Of a stretch of 64,000 nt of DNA, positions 23,772 to 37,230 are shown one piece after another; within the stretch, counting starts at the first letter, position 1; every line of letters begins with the position of its first letter. The DNA is from Tomocerus qinae (Eukaryota; Arthropoda; Collembola; Entomobryomorpha; Tomoceridae). Made by a program: the position numbers and the translations under genes. The notes beneath the pieces were generated by a model. The model made no database searches. It was not told where the DNA came from and worked only from the letters and a program-made list of their open reading frames with translations. The stretch lies in contig CM034547.1 of the NCBI GenBank assembly GCA_020055645.1, positions 39,845,909 to 39,909,908 on the forward strand. The letters are read 5' to 3'.

Positions 23772-26700
23772 ATGTCACTGGCAAGGAAAAAGTAAGAAAT
23801 AAGGATATTATTGGAATACTACGGGAAGCGGAAAAGGACAACTTTTATACGGATCAGGGATCACTGTTAAAGGCACGAAACGTGAAATGATATTCAACGT
23901 TAACATTCCAGAGGTATAAAAATCAAGTAACTGAATTATTTCAGCTATTTAATCATCAAAATCAAGAAAGCTGAAACCAAAATCGCAAAATGGCTCTAAA
24001 ACTGAATCTTCTTTGAAACATGTAAATGTGTAATCACCAAATAATTTAAGCTTCATCAAGTATAATCACAGACACAAAAATATACGGTCTCTGAAAAAAT
24101 ATTATAATACTATATATGACAATATCATTAAATTTTAATTATCGCATGATCAGTCAAAATTTCAATTTCTAAATATGATGTTGCGTAAAAGCACAGAAAT
24201 GGAAGTTTAATAAATCATCGCGCTGCATCTAAATTATGATATCACATGAAGTTCACTAAGCCATGCCATGGGTCATGGGATAATAAATGGGAAATGGGAA
24301 AATTCTATACATAGTTCTTTATATTACATTACCAATTGTTACTTTACCTACACCTATGCACACAAATAAAGTCTGTCCATTTTTCAAAATAACCTTTCTA
24401 TAGGGTGCATTAGACTTTAAAGATAAAAACATTTAAAATTTTTATCTGGAAGATAGAACGCAATAATACTAATAATTTTATAGTTGCAAGCTTCAGTTCT
24501 GCAAGGCAAGGTCATCGAATTTACCTTGTTGAAACCGACCCAATGCAATGACCCAATTAGGGGTTTTATCAGTCAGTGGTATAAAACTGAACCGTGGGAC
24601 TGGCGGGAAAATAGAGTATGATAAAATGATCAAAATATTTGGGACCACCAATGAGTATTGCATTGCATAAGATCTGTATACAAAGTGTACATACATAATA
24701 CGTAAGCTTATAACACAAGTTATGCAATAGTAATGTAGAGCAAATCGTTCATATCAAACTCATGAATCAGGTTTGATAGTCATCTGGTTTTTATTTTTAT
24801 GAACTGAATAGGGGTAGGTAGGAAGGATTGATTGATAGGTGTACATAACATAGATAGATTGTACGCCTGTATTATTATCAATAAATCGTTTGTAAATAGT
24901 TCTCAGTAATTTTAGGTAAATGTGTCAAAGTCGAAATAATCATCAGGGGGCTGGATACCCCTAGTTAGAACATTCCGATGTCTTTCAAGGTAATTTTCAA
25001 TATTATTTGCGAAATATCTGCCAAAATAGTATTTTTTATTGTTCTCAATACGATTAACTAAATTTTAATTGAATCATTCCAGAGGGAAACTCCTTTAGAC
25101 ATAATGTAAGTTTACTTAAAAGTACCTGGATTAAAACCGTTTTCCCTAAAGTAATTGCATACACATGTCAGAGGCTTTAAGGGTCCAAGCCATTCCCATT
25201 CAATGCATGGATACTGGATACATCTTTTTAGTTTTTACCACATCTTTTTATAAAATGTATCCCTTCCTTTCCTACAACGGTTTTAATCTGGGAGCGTGAC
25301 AATAAATAGACGTAATAAATTATTATGTAACGTATATTGAGTAATAATTTTTTAAAACAATTAACAGACTTCATAGAGCATCCGTCAAAGGAGATAAAGA
25401 GACGATAATAAGGGTTTTGAACACTGGCCGTGTTCATGTCGATTGTAGAGATGTGGTAATAAGCGAATAATTATTTACATCATTTCATTTATATATTATC
25501 ACTATTACTTAATTATGCCTATACTTACCTACCTATATTAGCATTATAATATCATCATAAGCGACAAAAATTGTTATTTCGCTTCATAGTCGATTTGACA
25601 AATGAACAAACAAATCTAAATTGAAAAACCTACGCAAAGGTTTTTTAAAATACTTTTCTGAAAATTTGAAGTGTTAAAATACAACATGTAATTAATGATT
25701 TCTGTAAAATACAATCCTATTACTCACTCTCCTGCCTAAACCCTAAACTATGTTGCCTATGCCTGCGGCTGCTTTGACCGATTTTTCTGCATAAGAAAAT
25801 TAAATGCGACAAAAAACTACAGTGCAGGGACACTGTATAACGACTATCAAGTTTACGTTTTTTTGTTTCAGGACGGCACTACTCCCCTAATGTTGGCTGT
25901 CTGTTGCTCGAACTATGAATGCGTTCAGGAATTACTTGATCAAAGTGCCGATCCTAATGCAAAAAGATTTGAAGTGAGTCAGCTTGACTATAATTAATAT
26001 TATTATGGCTATCGTTGGTAAACTTTGTTTGCATTGTATCTCATCTCATTGTGTCTCATAAAAGTAAAGAGTTTTACCCAATCGCATTTGATTTTTAAAA
26101 TATAGGATGAAAATTGTGGCGCTTGAAAGGTTCTCTGCCTTCACAAATTATTTTGGTTTCAAATATAAACATTTTCAATTTGCATTTTGATGTAGATATA
26201 GACAGACAAAGACGAAATGAATACAATAAAATTAATTTATTAATGAATATTATTTTGTACCCAGGAAATTAATCTAGGGGAAGAGTGCTTCACATTACTA
26301 AAAAAAATTAAACTTGGGCATAGAAACGACAGATTTTATATGGAATATATGGACAGAGTTAACTTCGTTAACATAATGGTGTGAAATACGATAGACCTTT
26401 TTTGGAAATTAACTAGCCTAAATAAAATATATCTATATACGCACAAAGCCTAAAATTTTTGATAGCTTGAGAGAAACACTCATTTCGATTGAAGGTTATT
26501 CCCCAATAAAATTAACATATATATACTTCAAACTTTTGAGGTGGTTTGGTTTCATTTGAAGCTCTAGCCTTAAATTATACTGGAATGTGAAAAAAATGTC
26601 GCATAAGTGCAATTTTCTGGCATTTATGCAATAAAAATACAAATTATTTTAGTATACAATTAAAAATATAAATTTATTTTAGTATACAATTAAAAATATA

Positions 26701-28839
26701 AATTATTTTAGTATACTATTAAAAATATAAATTATTTTAGTATACTATTAAAAATATAAATTATTTTAGTATACTATTAAAAATATAAATTATTTTAGTA
26801 TACTATTAAAAATATAAATTATTTTAGTATACTATTAAAAATATAAATTATTTTAGTATACTATTAAAAATATAAATTATTTTAGTATACTATTAAAAAT
26901 ATAAATTATTTTACTATACTCTATTAAAAATATAAATTATTTTAGTATACTATTAAAAATTCTGTATTTAGACGGGATCGTCACCTTTGTTCCTTGCCGC
27001 CCAAAATGGAGATTTGGAAACCGTTAGACTCCTGCTACAAAATGGAGCTAAAGTCAATCAACCAAACCTCGTAAGTTATTTCCCCTAAATAACATTTATT
27101 GGATTTTGGTAAATAAATGATTCTTACTACTCAATACATGTATCCTCAATATCTTACTCAATCCTCCCATGTCAACTAATGGTATTGTAAACGTAGGATG
27201 GAGGCACTCCTCTTTTTGTTGCTTGTCAATGGGGTCACGAATCAGTAGCAAGAGAACTTTTGGCAGCTGGAGCTTTACCTGACTATGCAATGAAGGACAA
27301 AGCTACTCCACTTTTCGTTGGTACGTCATGAATGTTGCACTAAGAGGAATCGTCGGTTGAAGATGATAAGATATAAGATATTCTTTATTTCATCCTATAT
27401 ACATATATATATTTATTATACATTATATATAGCTTCTCAAAACGGCCATTGCATCATTGGACGACTTTTACTAGAGAACAAAGCTTTTGTTGACTCAAGG
27501 AGAACGGACTTGGCCACTCCTCTCTGGATTAGTTGTCAGATGGGATGGGCCGATGTCTGTTTGTGTCTTCTGGAACATGGAGCTTTTGTCGACGCCACCA
27601 GAAATGTAAGTACAACTAAACATAAGTAGGTAAAAATGTTGAAAGTTCACAGGGAAAATCTAAAAATTGAGGGGTAGGAGTAGGGCATGCCAAGAAAGTA
27701 GTGCCAGTTCCATTGATTATATTTTAAAATTCTAAAATTGTTTCCAAATAAATTTTAAGGTTGGGCTGTGAAGAGCCCGGGTCGGCTATTTGCCAACTAC
27801 AGCTTGTATGGAAAAAATTTAAATGGGCCCTTCAACAGAAAGAGTGTCATTTACAATAAAATAGTAAAATAAAGAGTCAAACTAAAATACTTCAAGCTAA
27901 TTTATAATTGGTTGGTTGATTTTAGTTAGGGGAGGGAGTAGAAATGAGACTAAAAAGTCCTATGCTTAGTTATGCTTAGGACGAACTTAGTGAATGCTGT
28001 TCGCAGCTCTCAAGAAAACGAATCCAAAGTCACGGCTTGCTGAAAAATAATTTTAGTCACTTAAAGTAAAATGGTAAAAAATAATTTGTAGCGTTACGAA
28101 GATCCCATCAATAATATGGCTAACGAAAGAAAAAATCTTTTCATGCCATGCCATCAAAAATATATCTACAGTTTACCAATCACTGAAACATCAACAAATA
28201 TATGAATTCAAAGGCCATTTTCACAGTCTTTTACGATGCAGAAAACAACCATAAAACAATGGATTTAAAAATTATTGCGAAAGCTATAGTACTAAACTGT
28301 TGGCTATTTCTTGGAATAGGATGGCGTTTCTCCTTTGTTGAAAGCTGCCAACAAAGGATTTGATGATGTTGTTCGTGTCCTATTGCGGAAAAAGCCTCAT
28401 TTGGGACTCCTGCCGGTAATACATTATCATTATCATTAAAATTGCCAAGTTATACTTTTTGCAGTTTTGCGAATAATAATGGGAATAATATTCGCCCCAG
28501 GCTACCATGGCCTAATCCTGATCATATGATCAGTTCAATGCTCTTATTATTATAGTCCATTGAAACGATGGTTAGACCTTTGTAGCAGTGGAAGGATCGT
28601 AGGCAAATAATAATTTCAATTCAATCCAACTACTAATAAATTTATTTGTTAATTCTTATGTACAGATTGGAATGAGTGCATTGCATGGTGCTATAATAGG
28701 TGGACACTTAAGTGTCGTCAAAATTCTACTGAAAGCAGGCTCTGACCCAAAGTTGTGTAACCAAGATGGAGATACGCCATATGAACTAGCCATTGATTGC
28801 AAATTCCCTGTAATTGCTGATTACCTCAAAAAATTGTAA
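23772..28839 (+). CDS. ANKRD29: Ankyrin repeat protein, ANKRD29 orthologue, 291 aa
   Basis: Eight exons: 23772..23791, 25368..25455, 25872..25973, 26972..27070, 27197..27320, 27433..27605, 28320..28415 and 28666..28839. The 20-nt first coding exon is inferred: its GTAAGA donor and phase fit the second exon exactly and give MSLARKKLHRASV. Ankyrin repeats follow one another to the end. VHVDCRDVDGTTPLM, TPLWISCQMG, LLKAANKGFDDV and MSALHGAIIGGHL match human ANKRD29 at the same positions, and the length (301 aa in human) agrees. The molecular function of ANKRD29 is not established; ankyrin repeats bind proteins. Intron 3 ends in a 29-bp tandem array. A poly(A) signal lies at 29148. Confidence 0.88.
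26634..26960. repeat. 29-bp AT-rich tandem array in ANKRD29 intron 3
   Basis: About eleven near-identical 29-bp units, each with TTTTAGTATACTATTAAAAA followed by TATAAATTA. The first two units carry ACAATT in place of ACTATT, one is 30 bp, and the tenth is altered. The array ends 11 bp before the acceptor of the next exon (26972). Each unit contains a branch-site-like TACTATTAA and a TTTTAG acceptor-like string. Confidence 0.95.
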
Positions 28840-30208
28840 TAAATCAATTTTTAAAACATTAAATGAGGTCTACAAGGGAGCGTTTTTAGCTGATAATTCA
28901 CACCCATCCAGGCAGATTTTGACACGGACACGCTACGCCTTCATAAATCAGTATATCTCCTAATTAGGCTATCATAACAACTCAATTGTCACACCAAACA
29001 TAGGTTAACAGAATGCCAATTAATGGCCTTTCTCTATTCAAAAACTGACAAAACATCATCTAGATCCGAATACGGTTTAGAAATGTTCTCTTGTTAGTTG
29101 TATTGTATTATCGTTGTGGGTGCTGTTAATGTTTCAAAAAATAGTACAATAAAATCATGTTGTTGATGTTTTCTAAAATAATGCAAATACTCCTGTAAGT
29201 TATAATAATAATAATAAACCGTTAATTTTTAACAAAAATTAAAATCAACTGGTTCTTGCTTTATTTTTGTAATTTTTTACTCAGAAATCAATAAATATAA
29301 ATGCCAACATGCCAACTACTCAGAATTCAAAACTGAAGCTCATTTTGACCTAATGGTACAAATTATATATACCAGTATATTTTGGTAGTATGAGTTGGAC
29401 AAGCTATGGTCGTACAGAAGCTAAAAGATATTCCTTAGGAAAAAGAAATAAGCTAATCTCGTGACGTTCGGGCCATATTTTGGATTAAAACCAGAAGGTA
29501 TCTTGTAAAATGCTTTAAATATGATCCAATTTTTCATGAGAGTATTGAGTATACCTAGTACCTACTACCATTTTACACATTGTTTGGTCTGGTCGAAAGG
29601 AAAATTAGTAGGCAAAGGTATTTACAATTCTAACCTCTCGCCATGACTTAACTTATCGTCTTGCTTAATAACTGATGGAAGCATTGAATTTTATCTTTTG
29701 ACATCTAATTGCTTAGAGAAAATATTCAATATCAATTGTTCAACATACTAAATTACATTAATTGTTTTGCTCTGTAAAAATAAATTATTTAGGTACACGT
29801 AATAATGTCCAGTTAGAATTCAGCATTTTATTCTACAAACTACATGACAATTCCATACCTATTTACTAATAAAAACAAATAAATAGCTCAAAACTAACAT
29901 AAGAAACAACATTTTTATTAAGGAAACCGTAACTGGAAACAAAGTATTTGTATCAATAGTTAATAGATAGTTCAGGTATGGTTTAGATAGGCTCTCCTAG
30001 CCTTTAACCAAATCATATCAAAATTAAGATTTAAGATTACAGTGAATATTAGGAAGGAAGTCTGATAATTAGAGCAAACGTGGAAAGTAGAAACAGTAAC
30101 TTGGCGAAATTAAATATCTTTGACAAAGACAACACCCGATATTTAAAGCCGTCTTCCGCTCTCCAACCTCCACTGTGCTTGCATTACTCTGGAATCATTA
30201 TACCATAA
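28840..30208. other. Convergent spacer between ANKRD29 and RPN1
   Basis: AT-rich 3' flanks of two convergent genes with an AATAAA for ANKRD29 at 29148..29153. I see no other gene, RNA or repeat. Confidence 0.5.
29148..29153 (+). other. Poly(A) signal AATAAA, ANKRD29
   Basis: Canonical hexamer about 310 bp after the ANKRD29 stop codon, followed by a GT-rich stretch (ATGTTGTTGATGTTTT) as expected for a cleavage site. Confidence 0.55.
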
Positions 30209-32798
30209 CTACAAGTTTTTGATCGCCACGTTGATTTTGTCAACAATCTCGTCACGCTTGCGATTAAACTGGTTGTCCTGCTCGATAAATTGTTGACGAG
30301 ACATCTTGCCCTGGACAAGTTTTTCCACTGACTGTGCATAAGCCACATACACCTCCCAAAATCCTCGATCAAACCGCTGCAGTTCTGTGATACTACAAAA
30401 CACATAAAGTCACACAAGTAATTATTAAATCATCCTTTAAGTCAGCACAGCCAGCAGTTAGAAGGTGAAGCGAATAGTAGTATGGTATACCCCAAGTCAA
30501 AGCCATGTTCGAAACACACTAATTAGTAACTGACAATTAAAATGGAAAATATCTTTAATATACCTGTCTGCCAGTTCTGGAAACTCGTTACGATGCTTAC
30601 TGGCAATGTCGTTAATATTCTGAGTTTCACTCTTATGTTCTGCAGTCATGTTCTTAAGGATGTTTTGAAACGTAGACACCTCTTTGCTATTTTTCAGCTT
30701 CGCCAGGTGTGAATCAAAGTTTTCATAAATAGCAGCTCGTTTAGCATGGCGACGAAGAACAGATTCCACAACATTAGAATTACCCCCACTGTTCTTGGCA
30801 GTTTTTGTGGCAGAGATGGAGAAGTCAAGACGAACGTAGATCAAAACAGTCAAGAACAAGACTAGAAAGGCTGCGATAACCACCAATGGTTCCCTTAGCA
30901 TGTAAATCTGTAGTAATAAATAAAAAAGAATTCATACCCGATTTTACATCATAATATAATTTTTCTGAAATTATTGATTTAATCAAATAAGTACCTTTGG
31001 AAAATTATATTCGACTGCAAAATCTTGGATATGGTTTTCTACAAGGTTACTTCCGACCAAAGTGATCACAGGTCGTCCAGTGACATCCAAGTAAGTAAAA
31101 TGTAATGACCGTGGCAGTTCCTTCACACCATATGGTGTCCTCAATTTTATGTCACTACCTCCTTCAGGTAGAATTATTTTAACAGTAAGATCTTCAACAA
31201 CCATTGTGTCGTAAATGTGGTCCAACAAGCGCATTTTCAAAAGGTATTGGCTTCCCTCAGCAAACAAATATTCATAAGATGGTACATTGTAGCCGATCAC
31301 GTATCTGGTTTTCCACCCTCCAAACAAGGGGAATCTTGGTCGCAGAGTCAGTTCAACTGAATCATGCTTCACGTACATGTTCGAAGTAGAAATATTTCCA
31401 ATGTCATCACGGTAATACACATCTCGTGAGGCAGAAGGCAGAATTGTTTTGAATGCTTTAATCGACGAAATTCCAGAGTTTGGTTCTCGTTGATAGTCAA
31501 AACGCGAGAACGATCCCTGTAGTGATAATATTTAACATTAACAACAGAATGTCAAAGAAGTGAGAACCGGAGACAAAGTGTATGTGACGACTAATATGGA
31601 TGATTACGACTAGCCTAAGCACCTGCAACTTTTCCTTTTTAGTGGCAGTAATTTTCTTGCTTTACCAACTTACGGTGTTGACAATTCATAGGGAGGGGTA
31701 AATCTCTGAAGTATCTAATTCTAAGTATACATATAATTTTTTAGCTTCTTTAAAATTTCATTTATTTATATAATTTTGATTTTCTTAATCAAGTCACAAC
31801 AATAAAAAAAATTTGGTTCACAGAACTTCACTCAGGGCTAATGAAAATAGGGCGCCTTCTCGATGATTTATAATTTGTAACAATATGCTATTATTCTATT
31901 ATACCAAATTGGATTAATATACAATTTGATATAGATAGCCCCGAGAGACTTAACTCTCCCCTACCCCGAGAACACACCTTCCAACTTCAACTAAAAAATG
32001 TTAAGTTAATACAGCAGAAAAGGTGTAAACTACATTCGTTTTAAATAATCTTACCTTTAATTTAGCTCCAGTATGAAGAATTTCAATGTGCTCTTCAACA
32101 GCGATATTCCCCCAGTGTGACACTTCTATTGTTCTTTCCATTTTTGTTACTGTCAAAAATGGACTATTGTTTTCATAATGAATGATACATTCGCTGTAGG
32201 TCATCGGAGCAATGTTCTCGTATGGCCCGAAAGAGATAGAGTTGTCAGACTGTGAGGAAGGTTTAAGCTTAGTAAAGGATTCGACGTTTCTTGATGACAA
32301 CGTTACTTTGGTTGATTGCCTGACAACCTTGTAGGGTGAGAAAACGTAATGGTTGCCAACGAATTTTACCAACTGCTTATCCTTCTGGGTCAACTCAACT
32401 GGAAATGGTTGCAGATAGCGGGTGAAAACTGTTTCGACTTCGAGATCGACGGTTTTGGATTTTGTCAAATCGGCTGGGAGCTCGACACGGTACACCAGGG
32501 CTTCTCCTAAGGCAGGTAGTTGGATTACGCTCGTCTTCAAAGGCTTCGAGTCTTTGCTGACACCAAAGAAAGACAATCTTGACTTCATTTGTGGTTCTAT
32601 GGTGAAGATAAATGTCTTCGTGGGAGAAGCATTAGTATTTTCTAGCTTTATTTTGTATGTCGTCTGAACAAGTTGTGAAGAAATGTCCACTGTTCTATCC
32701 ACATTTAATATTGTCAGTTCTTCCACCCGAACTTGCTGAGCTGAAGACAATTGGTTCAATAGCGTCACCCCCAAAATGAGTTTTAGAAGTAATGCCAT
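30209..32798 (-). CDS. RPN1: Ribophorin I, oligosaccharyltransferase subunit, 597 aa
   Basis: Four coding exons: 32055..32798, 30995..31516, 30564..30907 and 30209..30392, all in frame. A signal peptide (residues 1-20) is followed by a luminal domain with the family's [37 protein letters not shown] and [21 protein letters not shown]-like sequence, then one membrane helix (~427-450) and a basic cytosolic coiled tail. Human RPN1 is 607 aa, so this is full length. It is a non-catalytic subunit of the ER oligosaccharyltransferase, near the translocon, that helps present substrates for N-glycosylation. An acceptor (TTTTTTGTAG) just upstream of the ATG implies a 5' UTR intron. Confidence 0.96.
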
Positions 32799-33606
32799 GG
32801 TCGTTTTTTTTAGACTTCAATACTGTTAAATCTACAAAAAACATGTACAATTCAACTTTTGTCAATATTGATAGCATATAGTGATAGTGATAGCATAACA
32901 CTTACTATAATAATAATAATAAACTAATATAATATAATAATAATATGTATTAGTGACAAGGCCAAAGGTAAGTAAACATGGCTATTTTTTTGTAAAACGT
33001 GTATTAAAAGACTAGTGCAGCGGTTCATCAATAATAATAGCTAGAAAATTTTAGGAAACCGCATAAGATGTAAGAGAAATGAATTTAAGATTAAATGGAA
33101 AATAATTCATAATGTTTCAAAAATTAATAATCCATCCATAAATATTATTCCCAAATCAAAAAATTCTTTAAATTACTCTTGAGAATTTGAATTAGCAAGC
33201 TATTTAAATCGAAGTTTTGATTTGATCATTTAGCAATTAACAATTAAACAAAAAAATTTTTGCCACTACTGCCAACTGCTGACCACTGAGTAGAAAATGA
33301 TAAACCCTAACTAATTCCCCCTCCCTGTCACCCAGCAGCAGGAGTCGTAATCAGTAGTAATGAAATTTTATTCAGATGTCAAAAAATTCAAAATTTCTGC
33401 TTATATTATTACACTTACATTAAAGAATCTGACATCCGCTGCCTGACTAGTGATTAGAGTATTGACCTACGGTGTCCAAAAAGCTTTGGATTTTAATGTA
33501 TTCTCGTGTGCAATAAAATGCTGATTTACTACTGAACAAATGTTACTGATGGTGTAACAATAATTTTCCAGCAAATTTTAATAAATAATTCGCATGTCAT
33601 ACTCAC

Positions 33607-33642
33607 CACACGTCAACGTCACCCGGCTTCCTCGGCTGTACA
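33607..33642 (-). other. Possible non-coding 5' exon of RPN1
   Basis: On the minus strand a 36-bp stretch sits between AATTGCAG and GTGAGTAT splice signals. With the acceptor at ~32831 it would make a 5' UTR exon of RPN1. The support is only the splice signals and the higher GC content. Confidence 0.3.
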
Positions 33643-34039
33643 CTGCAATTACAAATTAAAAACTTACAACTCGCAGTCTCAGACCGGGCGGAAGATTTAA
33701 TAATAAAACTGTATTGACACACACCACAGTTAACATATACAACGCTAACAACATCGAAGCTAAAGGACCACCACGACCAGCCGCCGCCAAATTATTTTTG
33801 ATCTGAGTTTTCAGTGATCAATCTTGTCTCTAGATGCTCATTATTCTCGGAAAACATATAAGTTTCCCAAAAAATTTAAAAGCGAATACGATATTCCAGA
33901 CCAATCTTCAATAGTGACCATACCCTTCTCTTAAGATCCCTAATGCTGGAAATGTAAACACCCAAAATATTAACATTTTCTAAAATATTCGAGATACACA
34001 GAGGCGTTCATTATTTTGAGTTAGTAAGAGACCCTTAAG

Positions 34040-35030
34040 GCAATGGTGAATGTTTCAAAACACTCAGATTGTTTTTGCCACAAATGGGGATGTTGCTACT
34101 GGTTAACCAGCAAAAATTATCTTAGAGGGTAAATGGGAATTGGAAAAAATTTGTACTTTTTTTCGGAAATTTCCTAAGGATCTGAGACCACTGGTCCTAC
34201 ACCCATACAGTAATTTTTAAAAAATTGTTCGAAACTTATTTTATGGTAGCGCAGTGTTCTATTTTAGCCGGCTGAAAATGATTTTGACCAGCCAGCCGGC
34301 TAAAACGGCTGAAATGGCTAGTGGCCAAAATGGCCAAAAATCATGGGTTTTTAAATTTCCCGTCAAATCAAGGATAATTTTCTCAGTTCACATAGCCCCA
34401 TTTGACTATTTTTGGCCATTTTAGCCATTTTGGCCATTTCAGCCACTGGCTAACAAAGAATTTCAACCAGCCGGCCAGCCATTTTAGCCAGCCATTTTAA
34501 CCAACCAGCCGGCTGGTCATCGAACACTGTGGTAGCGATATTGAAAATTCAACACTTTTGAGTTCGACTTGAAGATATCATCGTTTTAAACCAAATATTT
34601 GAGTATTATTATGTATTATTCATCGCGAACCTTATATCTTTGAGTCAAAGAACAAAATGTGAAATTTTCAATATAAATACTGAAGAATAGAGTTCGAAGA
34701 TTTTTTAAAAATTTACTGTATTTCCTTAGGACCTGTGGTCTCAGATCCTTAGGGAATTTCCAAAAAAAGTTACTGCCAAATATGATAGTCGAGAATACGT
34801 TTCCATGCACCTGGGCTTTAAGGGAAAAGTGCATATTTCAAAAGACTCAGGGTAAATGGGAATCGAGAAAATTCGTACTTTTTTGGGAAAGTCCTTAAGG
34901 ATCTGAGATTACTGGTCCTATACCCATATAGTAAATTCAAAAAAGATTCATCGAAACTATTCTAGAGGTTACATTTTAAAAACCTTCACATTTTTGTATT
35001 TGGCTTTAAGATATCGTTTGAAACTTGAAA
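34040..35030. repeat. Three copies of an older dispersed repeat, two direct and one inverted
   Basis: Copy 1 (about 34040..34243 continuing at 34538..34600), copy 2 (about 34820..35030) and an inverted copy (about 34625..34800) share strings such as AAGGATCTGAGA, CCACTGGTCCTA and ACAGTAAATTTTTAAAAAA. Copies differ by many substitutions and small indels, so the family is old. Copy 1 is interrupted by the MITE at 34252. Confidence 0.7.
34252..34529. mobile_element. hAT-type MITE 1 with 8-bp target duplication
   Basis: A 278-bp element begins CAGTGTTCTAT and ends ATCGAACACTG, an imperfect terminal inverted repeat of about 11 bp with CAGTG ends. It is flanked on both sides by TGGTAGCG (34244..34251 and 34530..34537), an exact 8-bp target duplication. 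CAGTG-type ends plus 8-bp duplications define the hAT superfamily. The interior is palindromic (repeated GCCGGCT and GGCCATTT strings) and codes for nothing, so it is non-autonomous. The related repeat copy at 34820..35030 lacks it and serves as an empty site. Confidence 0.9.
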
Positions 35031-35722
35031 TTTGATACATATTTCTGTATTTGTATTTTGCAAAACCATGACCAAAATGTGTTTTCCGTGGCGGCTAGCC
35101 TGGGAGTTACAAGTAAAGAACTGTCGCTAAGCTGACGGTAGTATCATTTAGTTTTATCCAGTAAACTATAGGGGGCATCCGCTCTCGACATAGTATGCAG
35201 TATGCAGAATCCAGATCCAATGATCCAACAAAACCGTGACATGACGAAATCGTCGCTTGCGTTAAGCCCCCCTCCCCCGCGCTCGTCACGTTAGTGGCAG
35301 GCAGTTTTCGGCGTATTTGATGTTCGAAGTTTTCGAATTACTTATCGTTCGGCTGTCGTCAGTCGTGGTTTAATAACTACATGACGGACTGCTGATTTAT
35401 GGACAGATGACCAGAACCGTACACCCGAGATCATATCGTTATCCAACATCCAGTAAAACATCATTTTCTGAGTCTTTGTCATAAGAAATAAGAAGTTGCA
35501 TAAATAATGGAAGTTTTCATTATCTATATGCACAGTATGAAACGAGGACTTTAGTTGACACGACGCTTCCTCCTTTTATATCTGGCTGGTATCAGCAAGG
35601 CTGTGCAGCGAGAAAAATAAAGAAATTTTTGTCTAAAATCGCAAAAAACGCTAAAATTTTCTTTTTTCTCGGTGCCCCCCCCCCCCTCCCCTCCGATATT
35701 TTTTTCTGGCTGCGGCCCTGGG

Positions 35723-35755
35723 TATCAGTATCAGTATCAGTATCAGTATCACTGA
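35723..35755 (+). repeat. Hexanucleotide microsatellite (TATCAG)n
   Basis: Five consecutive TATCAG/TATCAC units, next to a C13 homopolymer-like tract at ~35676..35690. Confidence 0.85.
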
Positions 35756-37230
35756 TATGTGGAAATGTAAGCTCCTTGCCTTATGGTTGGTGTGGGATTG
35801 TGGAAATATATGATAATAAAGTTATTGTATTTCTGGCATAAAATTGCCTAATAGTAAAATTAGTTCTGCCCACGGAACTGGAAGTATATTATATTATATT
35901 ATTATAGGTATTCAAACAAAATGTACCTATATTACTAGGCCACCGTGCACTAGTACTAACTATTAAATTTCAAACGATTTCCTTGTCAATTATTAATTGG
36001 TTTAATTTCAAAATTAGCTAATGATATTAACATTAGCCAAGAGTGTAGTCCATTGTTTTAATGTAATATGCATTTCATACGCGGCTGCGCGTTTTGCATT
36101 TGGGAACATCCTACCACACGTACATACATAGATAGAAATTTATATAAGGACAGGTTTTATTGCTATATAAAGTCTATATGGTTATAATATAGAGATGATT
36201 GGGAGCAAGTTTGTCAAAACTAAATATTGTTATCAATATTGCAGCCTAATAAGAAATGAAGATCATAAATTGATAATAAAGAACATTAATGAACATTTCC
36301 ATGTACCCCATTTGGTATGGTGGCCGGCATAGCAGCTCGATAGTTTTAGAGACGAGTATTAAAATTAAATGACTTCTAACTTAATGGATGTATTTTATAG
36401 TAAAAGTAGATAAATATGCATCAATAAAATTGCGTGTCTTTATTCTTCTATCTCTAGTTTTAGTTCATTTTTACAATACTTTTTAACATATAGAAAATAG
36501 CACGGGTGACGGGTCGTTTTCCTCCTAAATTGTTCAGGATATGACAAAACCACTTATGTAGGAAACTATTATTTTAGTCCATTTTGGCAGTAAAGGGAAG
36601 GTGCTCTATAAACCGTTGTTTATAGTACCCTATCGTAGACGGTTTTTAAGTGAAAACATGTCAACCAAAATCAATATTGAGATTCTAATCTGTTTAGAAT
36701 TAGAAGGGGTAAGATTGACTACGTGACGAAGAGGATGTAAACATTATTTTTATGTCATGTGAGTCATAGAAGTCTCAATTCTCTCGGGTTTCTGAGTATC
36801 GATGATGATGACTCAATAGCTATGCGATGGGATGTGTGTTTTGGAATTTGGAGAGTGTAAAGTATTAAAACAACATGTATATGGTATATAATATAATGGT
36901 ATATATACTAATGCAGATGTAAAAGATGTGAGTGAGGTCGTGATGAGTGTAAAGTAAGTAAGGGATATAGTATTATCATTATGAAAAGTCTTTAAACCTT
37001 AGTCCATCCCATACCAAAGCTTTGCCTTTGCAAAGGCAAAGGTTGGGTACAACAAAGTAGCTAAGTCAAAGAACAAAACATTCGAAGGTATAAACTACTA
37101 AAGCCCCGTTTTATGCAATCCAAATCCAACCCAAACTGACTGTGATCAAATGTGAAGGCGAATTACCAAACAGGCGAAAATAACTTAACAAGAAGATATA
37201 ATTTATTAAATTTTATTATATTTACCTACA

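Noticed and set aside
26634-26960. Regular 29-bp repeats suggesting a CRISPR array
   Set aside because: Units are directly adjacent with no unique spacers, inside an intron of a eukaryotic gene; it is a simple tandem array.
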